DNA of 47,684 bases from an uncultured Prevotella sp. (GCA_905233985.1 CAJOFA010000022.1:1-47684), one strand, 5' to 3'; positions 31,643 to 40,426 are shown, counted from the stretch's first letter. Numbers and translations: made by a program. Notes: generated by a model from the sequence alone, not told the origin.

Positions 31643-32866
31643 ATGGACATACAAAGTTTCTTCACATCGCTTTTAAACGTGGTCTGCGAGATGGCTCCCT
31701 ACCTTTTGCTGGGATTTTTCATCGCAGGAGTGTTGCACGTATTCGTGCCGCAGAAGTTCTATGCCAACTATCTTTCGCGGAAAAACAAACTATCCGTGCT
31801 TTGGGCGGCGCTGTTGGGCATCCCCCTGCCACTGTGTTCGTGTGGCGTCATTCCTACGGCCATCGGACTCAGGAACGAGAAGGCTTCGAAGGGTGCCATA
31901 GCCTCGTTTCTCATTGCCACGCCCCAGACGGGCATAGACTCCATCCTGGCCACGTTCTCGCTGATGGGGCTGGGCTTCGCCATTATCCGTCCTACGGCGG
32001 CACTCATCACGGGCGTTTGTGGAGGATTGTTGGTGAACCGTCTGGTTCGTAAGGATGACGTGAAGGAGGATGCGTCCGCTATATGCCTGGTGGAAAGCGG
32101 AAACAGAATCTGGCGCGTACTGAAGTATGCCTATTATAATATGCTTCGTGACATCGGCCTGCGACTGCTCATCGGACTTGTCGTTGCTGCATTGATTCAG
32201 GTCACTGTGCCCGATGAGTTCTTCCTTAGCTTCGGCAGTCAGCCATTGTTGCAGATGCTGGTCATACTGGTCATCGCTGTACCGATGTATATCTGCTCAA
32301 CGGGTAGCATCCCCGTGGCAGCAGCCTTGATGATGAAAGGACTCTCGCCAGGATCGGCACTAGTGATGCTGATGGCTGGCCCTGCGGTCAACCTCGCATC
32401 CATCCTCGTGGTTCACAAGTCCATGGGCCGCCGTTTCACCGCTATCTATCTGATGACCATCGTAGGCTTCGCTGTCCTCTTCGGTCTGCTGCTCAATGCT
32501 ACGGGCATCGACTTCACCGTTGCCGCTCAGGATGCTTGCTGCATGAGCACATCCGCTCTGCCCAGTCCGTTTAAGATTATTTGCGCCACAGTATTAACAT
32601 TATTAATTATATTTGCTCTTATGATGAAGTTTTTCAGCAAGTTTACCACCAAAAAACCGTTAGATCCCGACGTGACCGTCTATCGTGTAGAGGACATGCA
32701 TTGCAGCCATTGCGAGGCTGCCGTAGTTCGTGCCGTCGAGGAAGTACCAGGCGTTGAGAAAGCCAAGGCCAGTGCCTCTGCTAACACCCTTACCATCAAA
32801 GGTACTGCTACCGCAGAGACCATCCGTGCAGCCGTCGAGGGTATCGGATATACATTCAAGGGATGA
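31643..32866 (+). CDS. SO_0444-type Cu/Zn efflux permease with C-terminal HMA domain
   Basis: A 407-residue inner-membrane protein with about eight to ten helices. Cys-rich motifs of the DUF318/SO_0444 permease group are present: PLPLCSCG (61-68), ATPQTG (92-97), PMYICSTGSIPVAA (214-227) and MAGPAVN (244-250). After a Lys-rich linker, residues 346-407 are a heavy-metal-associated domain, VYRVEDMHCSHCEAAVVRAV, with the CxxC metal site at 354-357. Export of copper or zinc is likely, the HMA domain delivering the ion or sensing it. Confidence 0.9.
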   Translation: MDIQSFFTSLLNVVCEMAPYLLLGFFIAGVLHVFVPQKFYANYLSRKNKLSVLWAALLGIPLPLCSCGVIPTAIGLRNEKASKGAIASFLIATPQTGIDSILATFSLMGLGFAIIRPTAALITGVCGGLLVNRLVRKDDVKEDASAICLVESGNRIWRVLKYAYYNMLRDIGLRLLIGLVVAALIQVTVPDEFFLSFGSQPLLQMLVILVIAVPMYICSTGSIPVAAALMMKGLSPGSALVMLMAGPAVNLASILVVHKSMGRRFTAIYLMTIVGFAVLFGLLLNATGIDFTVAAQDACCMSTSALPSPFKIICATVLTLLIIFALMMKFFSKFTTKKPLDPDVTVYRVEDMHCSHCEAAVVRAVEEVPGVEKAKASASANTLTIKGTATAETIRAAVEGIGYTFKG

Positions 32867-32888
32867 AAGGTGAGTGCTGACTTTTAAT

Positions 32889-33395
32889 ATGTTTTGCAAA
32901 ATGGAGAGGTCACATATCTTCGGCTATCTGCTGGGGTTGCTTATCTTTGTGATTGGCATTCCGGCGTTGATGTGGCTGATGTCAGGACGGCCTTGGCCAT
33001 ACGTGTCTGATTCGGCAGTACTGTGCACAGTTAGTTTGATTCTTGCCGTCGGCGGACTGGCACTCAGCATCTACAGCATCGTCTATATGCGCATCGTCGG
33101 CAAGGGTAATCCTTTTGATGCCTACGGTCATGAGGTAGCTCCGCGGACAAAGCATCTGATGACCAGCGGCCCATATCGTCTATGCCGCAATCCGATGCTC
33201 GTAGGTATCTATATCTATGACGCGGGTGTTCTCGTCTGGCTTTGGTCAGTCATGCCGCTACTTATCGTCTTGGCAGAAGTAATTTTGCTCACCCTACAAG
33301 TCCGTAGTGAGGAAAAACGGTTGGTTCAGGACTTCGGACAGGAATATCTTAATTATAAGAAACGAGTCGGGAGGTATTTCCCTGTATTAAAATAA
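32889..33395 (+). CDS. Isoprenylcysteine/phospholipid methyltransferase-like membrane protein
   Basis: A 168-residue membrane methyltransferase-like protein with four or five helices and the family signature MTSGPYRLCRNPMLVGIYIY, followed by RSEEKRLVQDFGQEYLNYKK near the C-terminus. Such ICMT/PEMT-like proteins use SAM at the membrane face; the acceptor is unknown. Starts at 32889 or 32901 are possible; a GTG at 32874 is also in frame. It is 22 bp after the permease gene, probably in one transcript. Confidence 0.8.
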   Translation: MFCKMERSHIFGYLLGLLIFVIGIPALMWLMSGRPWPYVSDSAVLCTVSLILAVGGLALSIYSIVYMRIVGKGNPFDAYGHEVAPRTKHLMTSGPYRLCRNPMLVGIYIYDAGVLVWLWSVMPLLIVLAEVILLTLQVRSEEKRLVQDFGQEYLNYKKRVGRYFPVLK

Positions 33396-33397
33396 TA

Positions 33398-33622
33398 ATG
33401 AAAGAGACGATGTCCATGAAACTGAAGAAACGAAAAATCAAGTATTCGGCAATATTCCTACTTTGCTGGTTTGCCCTCTTAGTCTTGCTAGTAGATGGAG
33501 TTCTGGGATTCCAGACACTGGTCGATTATTTCGGGTCGTATGCATTGGTAGAGGTTACTTTGCTGTTATTGGTCATCCTGCCGACACTGGCAGTTTATGC
33601 ATTTACAAAAGAGAAGCAGTAA
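33398..33622 (+). CDS. Small two-helix membrane protein
   Basis: A 74-residue protein with a Lys/Arg-rich N-terminus (MKETMSMKLKKRKIK) and two hydrophobic segments (YSAIFLLCWFALLVLLVDGV and VEVTLLLLVILPTLAVYAF). No family recognised. It begins 2 bp after the methyltransferase-like gene, and its stop overlaps the next start as TAATG, so it is part of an operon. Confidence 0.7.
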   Translation: MKETMSMKLKKRKIKYSAIFLLCWFALLVLLVDGVLGFQTLVDYFGSYALVEVTLLLLVILPTLAVYAFTKEKQ

Positions 33623-33885
33623 TGGCAAATGCATTGCTATATTATCTGATTGTCATCAATATCGTAACATTCCTCGTCTATGGCATTGACAAGGTCAAGG
33701 CTAAGCGAGGCAGCTGGCGCATATCGGAAGCTACTTTGCTGATTCTTGCAGTCATTGGCGGCAGCATTGGTGCCTTACTCGGTATGAAGGTATGGCGGCA
33801 TAAAACTCAACACAAGAAGTTCAAGTATGGACTTCCTCTGATTCTGTTAGCTCAGATTGTGTTGATATTCCTGCATGTATGGTGA
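33622..33885 (+). CDS. DUF1294 domain membrane protein
   Basis: An 87-residue membrane protein with the DUF1294 pattern: FLVYGIDKVKAKRGSWRISE near residues 17-36, then AVIGGSIGALLGMKVWRHKTQH. DUF1294 proteins are small and of unknown function. The ATG shares one base with the preceding stop (TAATG). Confidence 0.85.
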   Translation: MANALLYYLIVINIVTFLVYGIDKVKAKRGSWRISEATLLILAVIGGSIGALLGMKVWRHKTQHKKFKYGLPLILLAQIVLIFLHVW

Positions 33886-33921
33886 TTTTTACGTATATTC
33901 GCAACAGATATTAGATAAGAT

Positions 33922-35490
33922 ATGAAGAAACTTTATATTGTCGCAACATTCATGTTGTTGGCCCTGACGGGCTGGAGTCAGGGCTTCCGCAATCCTGTGC
34001 TGCCAGGTTTTCATGCCGACCCCTCCGTGTGTCGTGCCGGTGATGATTTCTATCTGGTGAACAGCACATTCCAGTATTATCCTAGCGTGCCTGTGTTTCA
34101 CAGCAAGGACCTGATTCACTGGGAACAGGTGGGTGCTTGTCTTACCCGTGAGTCACAAGTCAGGATTGAGGGAATGGACGAGCAGACGGGCATCTATGCC
34201 CCCACCATCCGCTATCACGAGGGCCGGTTCTATATGGTGACAACGGTATTCCCCTCACGCAAGCATTTCTATGTCTATACCGACGATCCGAAGGGCGAAT
34301 GGTCAGACCCCATTTACATCGATTTCTGCGTGGGCAGCTGCGACCCCACGCTGTACTTCGACAATGGAAAATGTTACTTCCTATGGAAGGAGGGCGATAT
34401 CAAGATCTGTGAGATTGATGTAAAGGCAGGCAAACAGCTCGGTGAGATACATCATCTGGGCGTAGGTCTTGGCGGGCGATACCCTGAGGGGCCACATATC
34501 TATAAGAAGGACGGCTATTACTATCTGTTGCTGGCAGAGGGCGGCACGGAGCACGGTCATCATGTAAACATCCTCCGCAGCAAGAGTTTGTTTGGTCCCT
34601 ACGAGTCGAATCCAGCCAATCCTATTCTCTCACATTTCAACATGAAGATGCAGAACAGCCCGATACAAGGGCTTGGCCACGCCGACCTGATACAAGCCAA
34701 CGACGGCTCTTGGTGGATGATTTGCCTAGGATATCGTACCCACGGCTATCTGCAGCATGTGATGGGGCGTGAGACTTTCTTGGCTCCCGTAACGTGGGAA
34801 GAGGGCGAATGGCCTGTGGTTAATGGCGACGGAACGCTGCAACTGGACATGCAATGTCAGACGCTGCCGCAAGTACTCATGCCTTTGGAACCCTCCAAGG
34901 ATGAATTTGAGGGCGAAAAGTTGTCGCTCTATTGGAGTCACTTGAACATGCCGCAAAAGGAGAACTATTTGCTGAATGCCCGCAAGGGGTGGCTCAGGCT
35001 GAAGACCTCAACTGTCACGCTCGATGAAGTGGGTAATCCAACATTCATCGGCCATCGGCAGTCTGAAGCTAACTTCACTGCCACAACTAAAGTCGATGTA
35101 TCTGGACTGAAGAACGGCGGTGTGGCAGGCATCACGGCCTACGCCGCCCACCATAATCACTACGATGTGCAGGTGGCAGTTCGGAATGGCAAGCGATACC
35201 TGCAGGCTAAAATCCGCATTGGCGAGATAGAGCATACCGAGAAAGAGATTCCATTGAATAACAATATTGTCTATCTGCGCATCACCGCCGACCCGCAGTT
35301 CTATCATCTGTATTACTCTACGGATAACAAAGAGTTCACCCATCTTGCTCGCATGGACTACCGCTATCTGAGCACTGAGACCATCGGCGGCTTCTGTGGT
35401 GTCAACATCGGCATCTTTGCCCATACGCTCACAAATATAATCAGCCACGCCGATTTCGACTGGACGGAGTTTTTGTTTATGAATGAATAG
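33922..35490 (+). CDS. Glycoside hydrolase family 43, beta-xylosidase/arabinofuranosidase type
   Basis: A 522-residue exported enzyme with a signal peptide (first 20 residues, ending GWSQG) and a GH43 five-bladed propeller domain. The catalytic set is visible: Asp33 in FHADPSV (base), Asp141 in GSCDPTL (pKa modulator) and Glu189 in RYPEGPHIYK (acid). Residues about 330-520 are a beta-sandwich with DFDWTEF near the end, typical of xylosidase/arabinofuranosidase subfamilies. It would trim xylan or arabinoxylan side chains. No SusC/D pair is beside it. Confidence 0.93.
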   Translation: MKKLYIVATFMLLALTGWSQGFRNPVLPGFHADPSVCRAGDDFYLVNSTFQYYPSVPVFHSKDLIHWEQVGACLTRESQVRIEGMDEQTGIYAPTIRYHEGRFYMVTTVFPSRKHFYVYTDDPKGEWSDPIYIDFCVGSCDPTLYFDNGKCYFLWKEGDIKICEIDVKAGKQLGEIHHLGVGLGGRYPEGPHIYKKDGYYYLLLAEGGTEHGHHVNILRSKSLFGPYESNPANPILSHFNMKMQNSPIQGLGHADLIQANDGSWWMICLGYRTHGYLQHVMGRETFLAPVTWEEGEWPVVNGDGTLQLDMQCQTLPQVLMPLEPSKDEFEGEKLSLYWSHLNMPQKENYLLNARKGWLRLKTSTVTLDEVGNPTFIGHRQSEANFTATTKVDVSGLKNGGVAGITAYAAHHNHYDVQVAVRNGKRYLQAKIRIGEIEHTEKEIPLNNNIVYLRITADPQFYHLYYSTDNKEFTHLARMDYRYLSTETIGGFCGVNIGIFAHTLTNIISHADFDWTEFLFMNE

Positions 35491-35494
35491 GATT

Positions 35495-36910
35495 ATGAAA
35501 AACTTTAAATCTACTGCGTGGATTCTTCCACTTTTTATTCCTGAACTTCGTTCGAGCCTGCTCTCGCTCGGCAGAGTTCAAGCTCGCTTGACTCTGCTCT
35601 TGCTTACTTGCAGCCTTGCGAGCTGTCTGACGAATAACATCTCAGAAGCCGAGAGGTTTGAGGCAAGTGTCAGGAAGGAACTGCCTTTCCGTATTGATTC
35701 TCTGCGTTGGTTTGACGGCGTAGATATGGCCACGTATCAGTTTGCCGACCAAGGTTATATTCCGACACTTCCTGACGCTGAGATCGGCATGAACGGAGAC
35801 GTATCTGTTTACAGGACTTTTGACTTCCAGAATACGTCGCCACAGACGGAAGATAAGGTTTGGCGCAATGTTGTTGTCTCGAAGAAGAACCAGCGCATCA
35901 TCTGTATAGACCGTTATCTGAGAGATGGTCGGACACATGGATATGTCTATGTGTTGCAATGCGAAACGAAGAAATTTCCAACCTTGGGCCAATATCACTG
36001 GGACGTGAGCGACCCACACAACATCGAATCAGCAGGTGCTGCTCTTGACCATCTGAGGGATCTAACCTTAAAAAGGATAAAGGGGAATGGTCATTATGCT
36101 GTTCCTGCTTCGCAAGATGACTATTGGGCGTTGATGTTCCATGCCGACTCACTCTTTGCCGACGGTCTGTATGCGGAGGCGAAGCAGATCTATGACCTGG
36201 CTTTCACAGAAGAACGCTACATTCTTCCGAGCCAACTTTCGACGGTGGCAAAAAAAATGATGGCCATACGTAACGACGAGGTCCCTCAGGTTTTTCTCAA
36301 CCACCATGTGCAAATAGAGAAGGACTATTATGATGAGCCGTCGTCCTGTCCGTTCCCACAACTGAGAGACACGTTTGAACTGCGTAAACAGAAATGGAAC
36401 TACAATCTGCCGCTGAAAGAGAAACTGGAGTGGATCTTTGAGCGTGACCAGTATGACCGCACGCTTTGGAACCAAACGGCAAACAGACATCCGGAGCAGA
36501 CACATCGTAATGAGATGTTACGAGTCCGTACATGGAATACCGATAGCATCAATCTCATCACGGTGAACGAAGTTTTGTCGGAAGGTGGATTCCCACGCAA
36601 GTCACAGGTGGGAGAGTTTGCTTTGTTGGCAGTTTGGTTGGTATTTCAGCATAACCCTTTGGAGCAACAACAGGCATTCCTGCCACAGTTGGAAGAAGCA
36701 GTACGTAATGGCGACATTGCCCCCATGTATTTGGCCATGCTGAAAGACCGCATTGATATCCGTGAGGGCCGTCCGCAGAAATATGGCACGCAGTGGGGGC
36801 CAGATGGTCTGTGTCCGCTACTGGATGCCTCGCGTGTCAATGAGTGGCGAAAAGAGGTCGGGCTTCCACCAATCGCTACGACTCATTCTTCATCCACTCG
36901 GTCACAGTGA
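35495..36910 (+). CDS. Putative lipoprotein with C-terminal DUF6624 domain
   Basis: A 471-residue protein. The lipobox LASC (Cys44) points to a lipoprotein, but the signal region, normally short, is lengthened by charged residues (PELRSSLLSLGRVQARLT, 16-33) encoded by a dispersed repeat. A central domain about 45-200 (YVYVLQCETKKFPTLGQYHW) is unrecognised. Residues 300-465 fit DUF6624: RDQYDRTLW, then MLKDRIDIREGRPQKYGTQ, CPLLD and VNEWRKEVGLPP. The ATG at 35495 lies 4 bp after the GH43 stop. The 3' end overlaps the convergent regulator gene by 35 bp. Confidence 0.8.
   Translation: MKNFKSTAWILPLFIPELRSSLLSLGRVQARLTLLLLTCSLASCLTNNISEAERFEASVRKELPFRIDSLRWFDGVDMATYQFADQGYIPTLPDAEIGMNGDVSVYRTFDFQNTSPQTEDKVWRNVVVSKKNQRIICIDRYLRDGRTHGYVYVLQCETKKFPTLGQYHWDVSDPHNIESAGAALDHLRDLTLKRIKGNGHYAVPASQDDYWALMFHADSLFADGLYAEAKQIYDLAFTEERYILPSQLSTVAKKMMAIRNDEVPQVFLNHHVQIEKDYYDEPSSCPFPQLRDTFELRKQKWNYNLPLKEKLEWIFERDQYDRTLWNQTANRHPEQTHRNEMLRVRTWNTDSINLITVNEVLSEGGFPRKSQVGEFALLAVWLVFQHNPLEQQQAFLPQLEEAVRNGDIAPMYLAMLKDRIDIREGRPQKYGTQWGPDGLCPLLDASRVNEWRKEVGLPPIATTHSSSTRSQ
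35541..35615 (+). repeat. Dispersed repeat inserted in a signal peptide
   Basis: A stretch beginning CTGAACTTCGTTCGAGCC, then TCTCGCTCGGC and GTTCAAGCTCGCTTGACTC, has the vocabulary of the leader repeats at 23046-23153 and 28735-28808. Here it is coding, in frame, within the lipoprotein signal region. Confidence 0.7.
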
Positions 36911-37952
36911 TACCCATGAACTTCTTGAAAGCGGCACCGAAGGTGCTGTAGCTATAGAAGCCGCTTTGCTGGGCGAGCTGCATGGCCGTGACGGAACGGG
37001 AAGAAGTAGAGCTCTCGCGGTAAAGACGGATGAAATGCTCTACACGCAAGCGGTTGATATAGGCATTATAGGTGATGCCATGCTGGGCAAAATAGCCACT
37101 GAGATAGGTGCGGTTGGTGCCTACGACGCTGGCAAGCTGCTGCAGGGTGATGTCGTGCTGCAGGTAAAGCTGACGGGCCTCGCATTGCTGCGCCAGCTGT
37201 GCACCGATATCGATGCCGCGAGGTGCCACCTCGGGCTCCTTCTCCTCCGTCATAGGTTCGAGCTGTTGCAGTGTTTCCACGCGCCAGAGCAGAAAGACGA
37301 TGATGACGAGTGTGAAAACCTGTGCCAGATACTCTTTTATCATCTCTCCTGCGTTTGTGGTATAAAGGTCATAAATGACAAAGATAGTTATCACGAACAA
37401 CAGGCTCTGCCACACTTCCTTATGCTCCAAATCCACATAGTTCTCATGCAGCCAACGGCCGTACTGTATCAACGCACGTATATAATATAGGATAAAGATA
37501 ACAATAACGGTCAACTGGCAGTAATGCACAATGTCGAGACCATAGAACTCGTTGTGAGTGACTATTCCGATGACGGTGAGCACAACAACTGGTACATGGG
37601 CCAAGACCCAAGGCCAAAGTCTGCGCCGACGGTCCTGCAACATGCACAGCAGCATTGCCACTACAAGCGGCACAAGGGTGATACGGTCAAGCATGATAAC
37701 CACCATGTTGCGCACCAGACGGTCGTCAGTCATCCAATGGACACCGAGCACATACCACCACACATGACTCAGTGCAGCCGTAATGAAGAAGGCTGCCGTC
37801 CAGCGGCGCAACGTCCTCGGAGGAGTGACGTCAGGAGCAATGGCGTTGCTGCGCCTCAACCACAGATAGAGACCAGCCGCCAAAGCTAACATGGCTGCCC
37901 CGCCGTAAAGCATCAAAAAGTTGAAGTCCTGAAGACTCTGATATCCGTACAT
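36876..37952 (-). CDS. Membrane-bound AraC-type regulator
   Basis: A 358-residue protein with seven hydrophobic helices in the first 225 residues (for example FNFLMLYGGAAMLALAAGLYL and MLDRITLVPLVVAMLLCML, split here) and a C-terminal AraC double HTH about 250-355: HDITLQQLASVVGTNRTYLS, then MQLAQQSGFYSYSTFGAAFK. Such proteins tie membrane sensing to transcription in Bacteroidetes. The ATG at 37950-37952 was chosen because an upstream ATG at 37970 contains the promoter box. It may regulate the divergent S66/GH3-like pair. Confidence 0.88.
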   Translation of the reverse strand: MYGYQSLQDFNFLMLYGGAAMLALAAGLYLWLRRSNAIAPDVTPPRTLRRWTAAFFITAALSHVWWYVLGVHWMTDDRLVRNMVVIMLDRITLVPLVVAMLLCMLQDRRRRLWPWVLAHVPVVVLTVIGIVTHNEFYGLDIVHYCQLTVIVIFILYYIRALIQYGRWLHENYVDLEHKEVWQSLLFVITIFVIYDLYTTNAGEMIKEYLAQVFTLVIIVFLLWRVETLQQLEPMTEEKEPEVAPRGIDIGAQLAQQCEARQLYLQHDITLQQLASVVGTNRTYLSGYFAQHGITYNAYINRLRVEHFIRLYRESSTSSRSVTAMQLAQQSGFYSYSTFGAAFKKFMGITVTEWMKNES

Positions 37953-37957
37953 GGGTG

Positions 37958-37965
37958 CAAAGGTA
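37958..37965 (-). promoter_or_regulatory. -7 box of the membrane AraC gene, leaderless
   Basis: TACCTTTG is followed by GCACC and then the ATG at 37952, so transcription would begin at the start codon or within a base or two. No TTTG at the -33 distance. Confidence 0.6.
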
Positions 37966-38082
37966 CGCATATTTTGCGATATAACACGAACAACAGACTT
38001 TCAGAATTTGCAATTTGCTTTCAAAATTTACAATTTTCATCACAAAACTAGCAATATTTACGACAACACAGTTACACTATGC

Positions 38083-38098
38083 AAAAAAAAAAAAAAAA
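38083..38098 (+). repeat. Homopolymer of 16 A in a promoter spacer
   Basis: Sixteen A in a row lie 4 bp upstream of the TAACTTTG box, that is, in the spacer between the -33 and -7 elements. Tracts of this length slip during replication and are also hard to sequence. Confidence 0.85.
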
Positions 38099-38102
38099 CG
38101 AG

Positions 38103-38110
38103 TAACTTTG
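38103..38110 (+). promoter_or_regulatory. -7 box of the S66/GH3-like pair
   Basis: TAACTTTG, with a leader of about 90 bases to the ATG at 38205. A 14-codon open frame (MSANIESAVSEDDK, 38131-38175) lies in the leader and could be a leader peptide. No clear TTTG stands at -33; that position reads ATGC, just before the A tract. Confidence 0.55.
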
Positions 38111-38204
38111 CACTATGTAAGCAAAGAACAATGTCAGCGAACATTGAATCAGCCGTCAGCGAAGACGATAAGTAGGAAGATTAAAAAAAAATTATAATAA
38201 GTAT

Positions 38205-39185
38205 ATGTATCAAGGCAAAAAGATTGTTCAACCACCCTTTTTGAAGGAAGGTGACAAGGTCGCCCTCGTGTCTCCTGCCTACTGGGTGCCACAGGAAGCC
38301 ATCCAGCTGGCAGCAGACACCATCAGGAGATGGGGGCTGCTGCCTGTCATCGGTCCTCACACCAACAACCTGAATGTAAACGCCTATGCCGGAACAGCCG
38401 ACGAACGTGCTGCTGACCTGCTATGGGCATTCGAAAACGACCAGATTAAAGCAATTGTCTGCTCACGAGGGGGCTACGGCTCCATTCACCTGCTGAACCG
38501 CATCCTGACGGACTGTTACAGACAGCATCCCAAATGGATGATTGGTCACGGCGACATCACTATACTGCTCTATGCCATTGCAAGTGCAGGCATGATGTGC
38601 ATACACGGCCCGATGGCATTCCAGATAGCAGGCATGCAGGAACCCGCAACTTCATTGGCCCGTAGCATTCTGTTCGGCACGGTGCCACAATACCAGATAG
38701 CAGGCAACCCCTATAACCAATGCGGCCATGCGGAAGGCGTACTCATAGGAGGCAACCTGTCCAGCTACTCCGCCGTAGCAGGAACCAAATACCACCTCAC
38801 GCCCAAACAGGACATCATTCTCTTCATCGAGGAGGTGGAGGAGTCGTTGCACGCCATTGACCGACTGTTCTACATGTTGCGTCTGCAAATCGACTTCGAG
38901 AAAGTGAAGGGCATCATCTTCGGCACGTTCAACTCCATCAAGTATGACCTCCAATTCGGTAGTGTTGAACAAATGCTCGTGGCTCATCTGTACGACTTAG
39001 ACATTCCCATCTGCTGTGGATTCCCTGTCGGCAGCGACAGCTGTATCCCGATGATTGAGGGAGCACCGTGTTCATTGGATGTCACTACGGAGAAGGCCGT
39101 TCTGACCTTCAACATAGACGGCACCCGGCAGCCATACACTATTGAAAAAGCTGACCAGCAAATGCTGAGAGTAATAGACATGTAA
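38205..39185 (+). CDS. S66 (LD-carboxypeptidase) family protein lacking catalytic Ser and His
   Basis: A 326-residue homologue of muramoyltetrapeptide carboxypeptidase LdcA. The fold is recognisable: KVALVSPAYWVP, RGGYGSIHLLNRI (91-100), CIHGPM and the Glu region LFIEEVEESLHAIDR (207-221). The family's nucleophile serine lies in G-[YF]-S-D-[IL]-T; here the segment is IGHGDITILL, with Gly116 at that place. The catalytic His, usually in GFPxGH, is replaced in GFPVGSD (Ser277). It is therefore probably inactive as a peptidase, and may bind peptidoglycan peptides or act as a partner. It lies 5 bp before the GH3-like gene. Confidence 0.85.
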   Translation: MYQGKKIVQPPFLKEGDKVALVSPAYWVPQEAIQLAADTIRRWGLLPVIGPHTNNLNVNAYAGTADERAADLLWAFENDQIKAIVCSRGGYGSIHLLNRILTDCYRQHPKWMIGHGDITILLYAIASAGMMCIHGPMAFQIAGMQEPATSLARSILFGTVPQYQIAGNPYNQCGHAEGVLIGGNLSSYSAVAGTKYHLTPKQDIILFIEEVEESLHAIDRLFYMLRLQIDFEKVKGIIFGTFNSIKYDLQFGSVEQMLVAHLYDLDIPICCGFPVGSDSCIPMIEGAPCSLDVTTEKAVLTFNIDGTRQPYTIEKADQQMLRVIDM

Positions 39186-39190
39186 CATCT

Positions 39191-40390
39191 ATGGACGAGA
39201 AAGTCATCAAGATAGTCAACGAGACACGGTGGGCCGACGGTCAGAAAGTAAGAAGCCGACTGGAGGACATCACGTACAACCCCATGCAGATTCAGGAAGA
39301 GTTTATCATGAGGCTGATACGCGAGAATGCCAATATAGAATATGGACGTGCAAACGGTTTTGAGCACATCCGTAACCTGGATGACTTCAGGCGCAGTCTC
39401 TCCCTGACCACCTATGAGGACTACACACAATACATCAGACGCATAGCCAACGGCGAGAAGAACGTCCTGACGGCCTATCTCACGGAGCATATCTCGACTG
39501 TGGACGGACTCAAGCAGCTGCCGCAATCCAGATGGAGCGTGCAGACGGGCTATGACTACGGTTTCTGCACCGGTTTCTATCTCGCCGGGCATCACGGCTA
39601 TCTTACTGAAGGCATGACGCTTAACCTGATTGACAATAGCATCGAACGACTGCCGTCGGGGATGACCGTCGGGAGTCTGCTGGGACGGCTGCTGTTCAAA
39701 AGGGATATCGATAACGACCAGGTCTATGTCATACCCGTTGATGTCGCCAACTTAACCAGCAGAACCGACATCCTCTATCTCCAGGCACTCTTTGCCCTCA
39801 AACAGGGCAACATCTCGCTGGCCATCTGCGACCGCTATGACTACATGCTGGAGCTGTTTCGCTACATAGAGAAACATTGGCCGAAGCTGGCCGAAGACAT
39901 TGAGCGCGGTAATCCCTATATCCAGCCAGACCCCAAAAGGGCAGATACAATTCGTGAGGTCATGGAACCACACCATATCGGAACAATGATGGTTGAACAG
40001 CTATGGCCTGGACTGCGCTGCATGATGATCTATGATGTGGACAATCTCAGCGCCAGTTTTGAGCTGCTGCGCACCTATTGCGGCAGCAACGTGCATTTCG
40101 TGTTTACCGGCATCTGTTCGCCCGAAGGTACCTTCTCGACCACGCTGAATCTTGACGACCCGCAGACGGTACTCATACCCGACAGCGTCTTCTATGAGTT
40201 CAAGCCCAAGGAAGCAAAGAACTACAACCAACTACTCACCCTCGACCAATTGGAGATAGGCAGAAGCTACGAACTGATTGTCTCAACCCTTTCAGGGCTC
40301 TATCGCTACAAGACCGAAAAGACCTTCCTAGTCGTTGGCCGCTACCACGACACCCCCACCGTCATCATCGACAAGGATGCTGGCCGATAA
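39191..40390 (+). CDS. Short, degenerate GH3 auxin-responsive promoter-like protein
   Basis: A 399-residue GH3-family protein; full members have about 500-550 residues and join amino acids or other amines to carboxylates through acyl-AMP. The nucleotide-binding motif I ([ST]SGTT..K.IP) should be near residue 100, but the sequence is HISTVDGLKQLPQS. Motif II-like GICSPEGTFS and motif III-like LIVSTLSGLYRYKTEKTFLV are present, and the C-terminal domain of about 100 residues is missing. ATP use is therefore doubtful. A terminator follows at once, so the shortness is not a window artefact. Confidence 0.78.
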   Translation: MDEKVIKIVNETRWADGQKVRSRLEDITYNPMQIQEEFIMRLIRENANIEYGRANGFEHIRNLDDFRRSLSLTTYEDYTQYIRRIANGEKNVLTAYLTEHISTVDGLKQLPQSRWSVQTGYDYGFCTGFYLAGHHGYLTEGMTLNLIDNSIERLPSGMTVGSLLGRLLFKRDIDNDQVYVIPVDVANLTSRTDILYLQALFALKQGNISLAICDRYDYMLELFRYIEKHWPKLAEDIERGNPYIQPDPKRADTIREVMEPHHIGTMMVEQLWPGLRCMMIYDVDNLSASFELLRTYCGSNVHFVFTGICSPEGTFSTTLNLDDPQTVLIPDSVFYEFKPKEAKNYNQLLTLDQLEIGRSYELIVSTLSGLYRYKTEKTFLVVGRYHDTPTVIIDKDAGR

Positions 40391-40395
40391 AAAAT

Positions 40396-40426
40396 AAAAG
40401 AGTGGCACGGTTGCCACTCTTTTTTG
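40396..40426. terminator. Bidirectional terminator after the GH3-like gene
   Basis: AGAGTGGCA (40399-40407) pairs with TGCCACTCT (40412-40420), a 9-bp stem with a four-base loop, flanked by A-rich and T-rich runs, so it works in either direction. Confidence 0.88.

Noticed and set aside
33961..33990. Hairpin GCCCTGAC/GTCAGGGC near the GH43 start as a regulatory structure
   Set aside because: It lies inside the signal peptide coding sequence, has no T tract, and could be chance; nothing else supports it.
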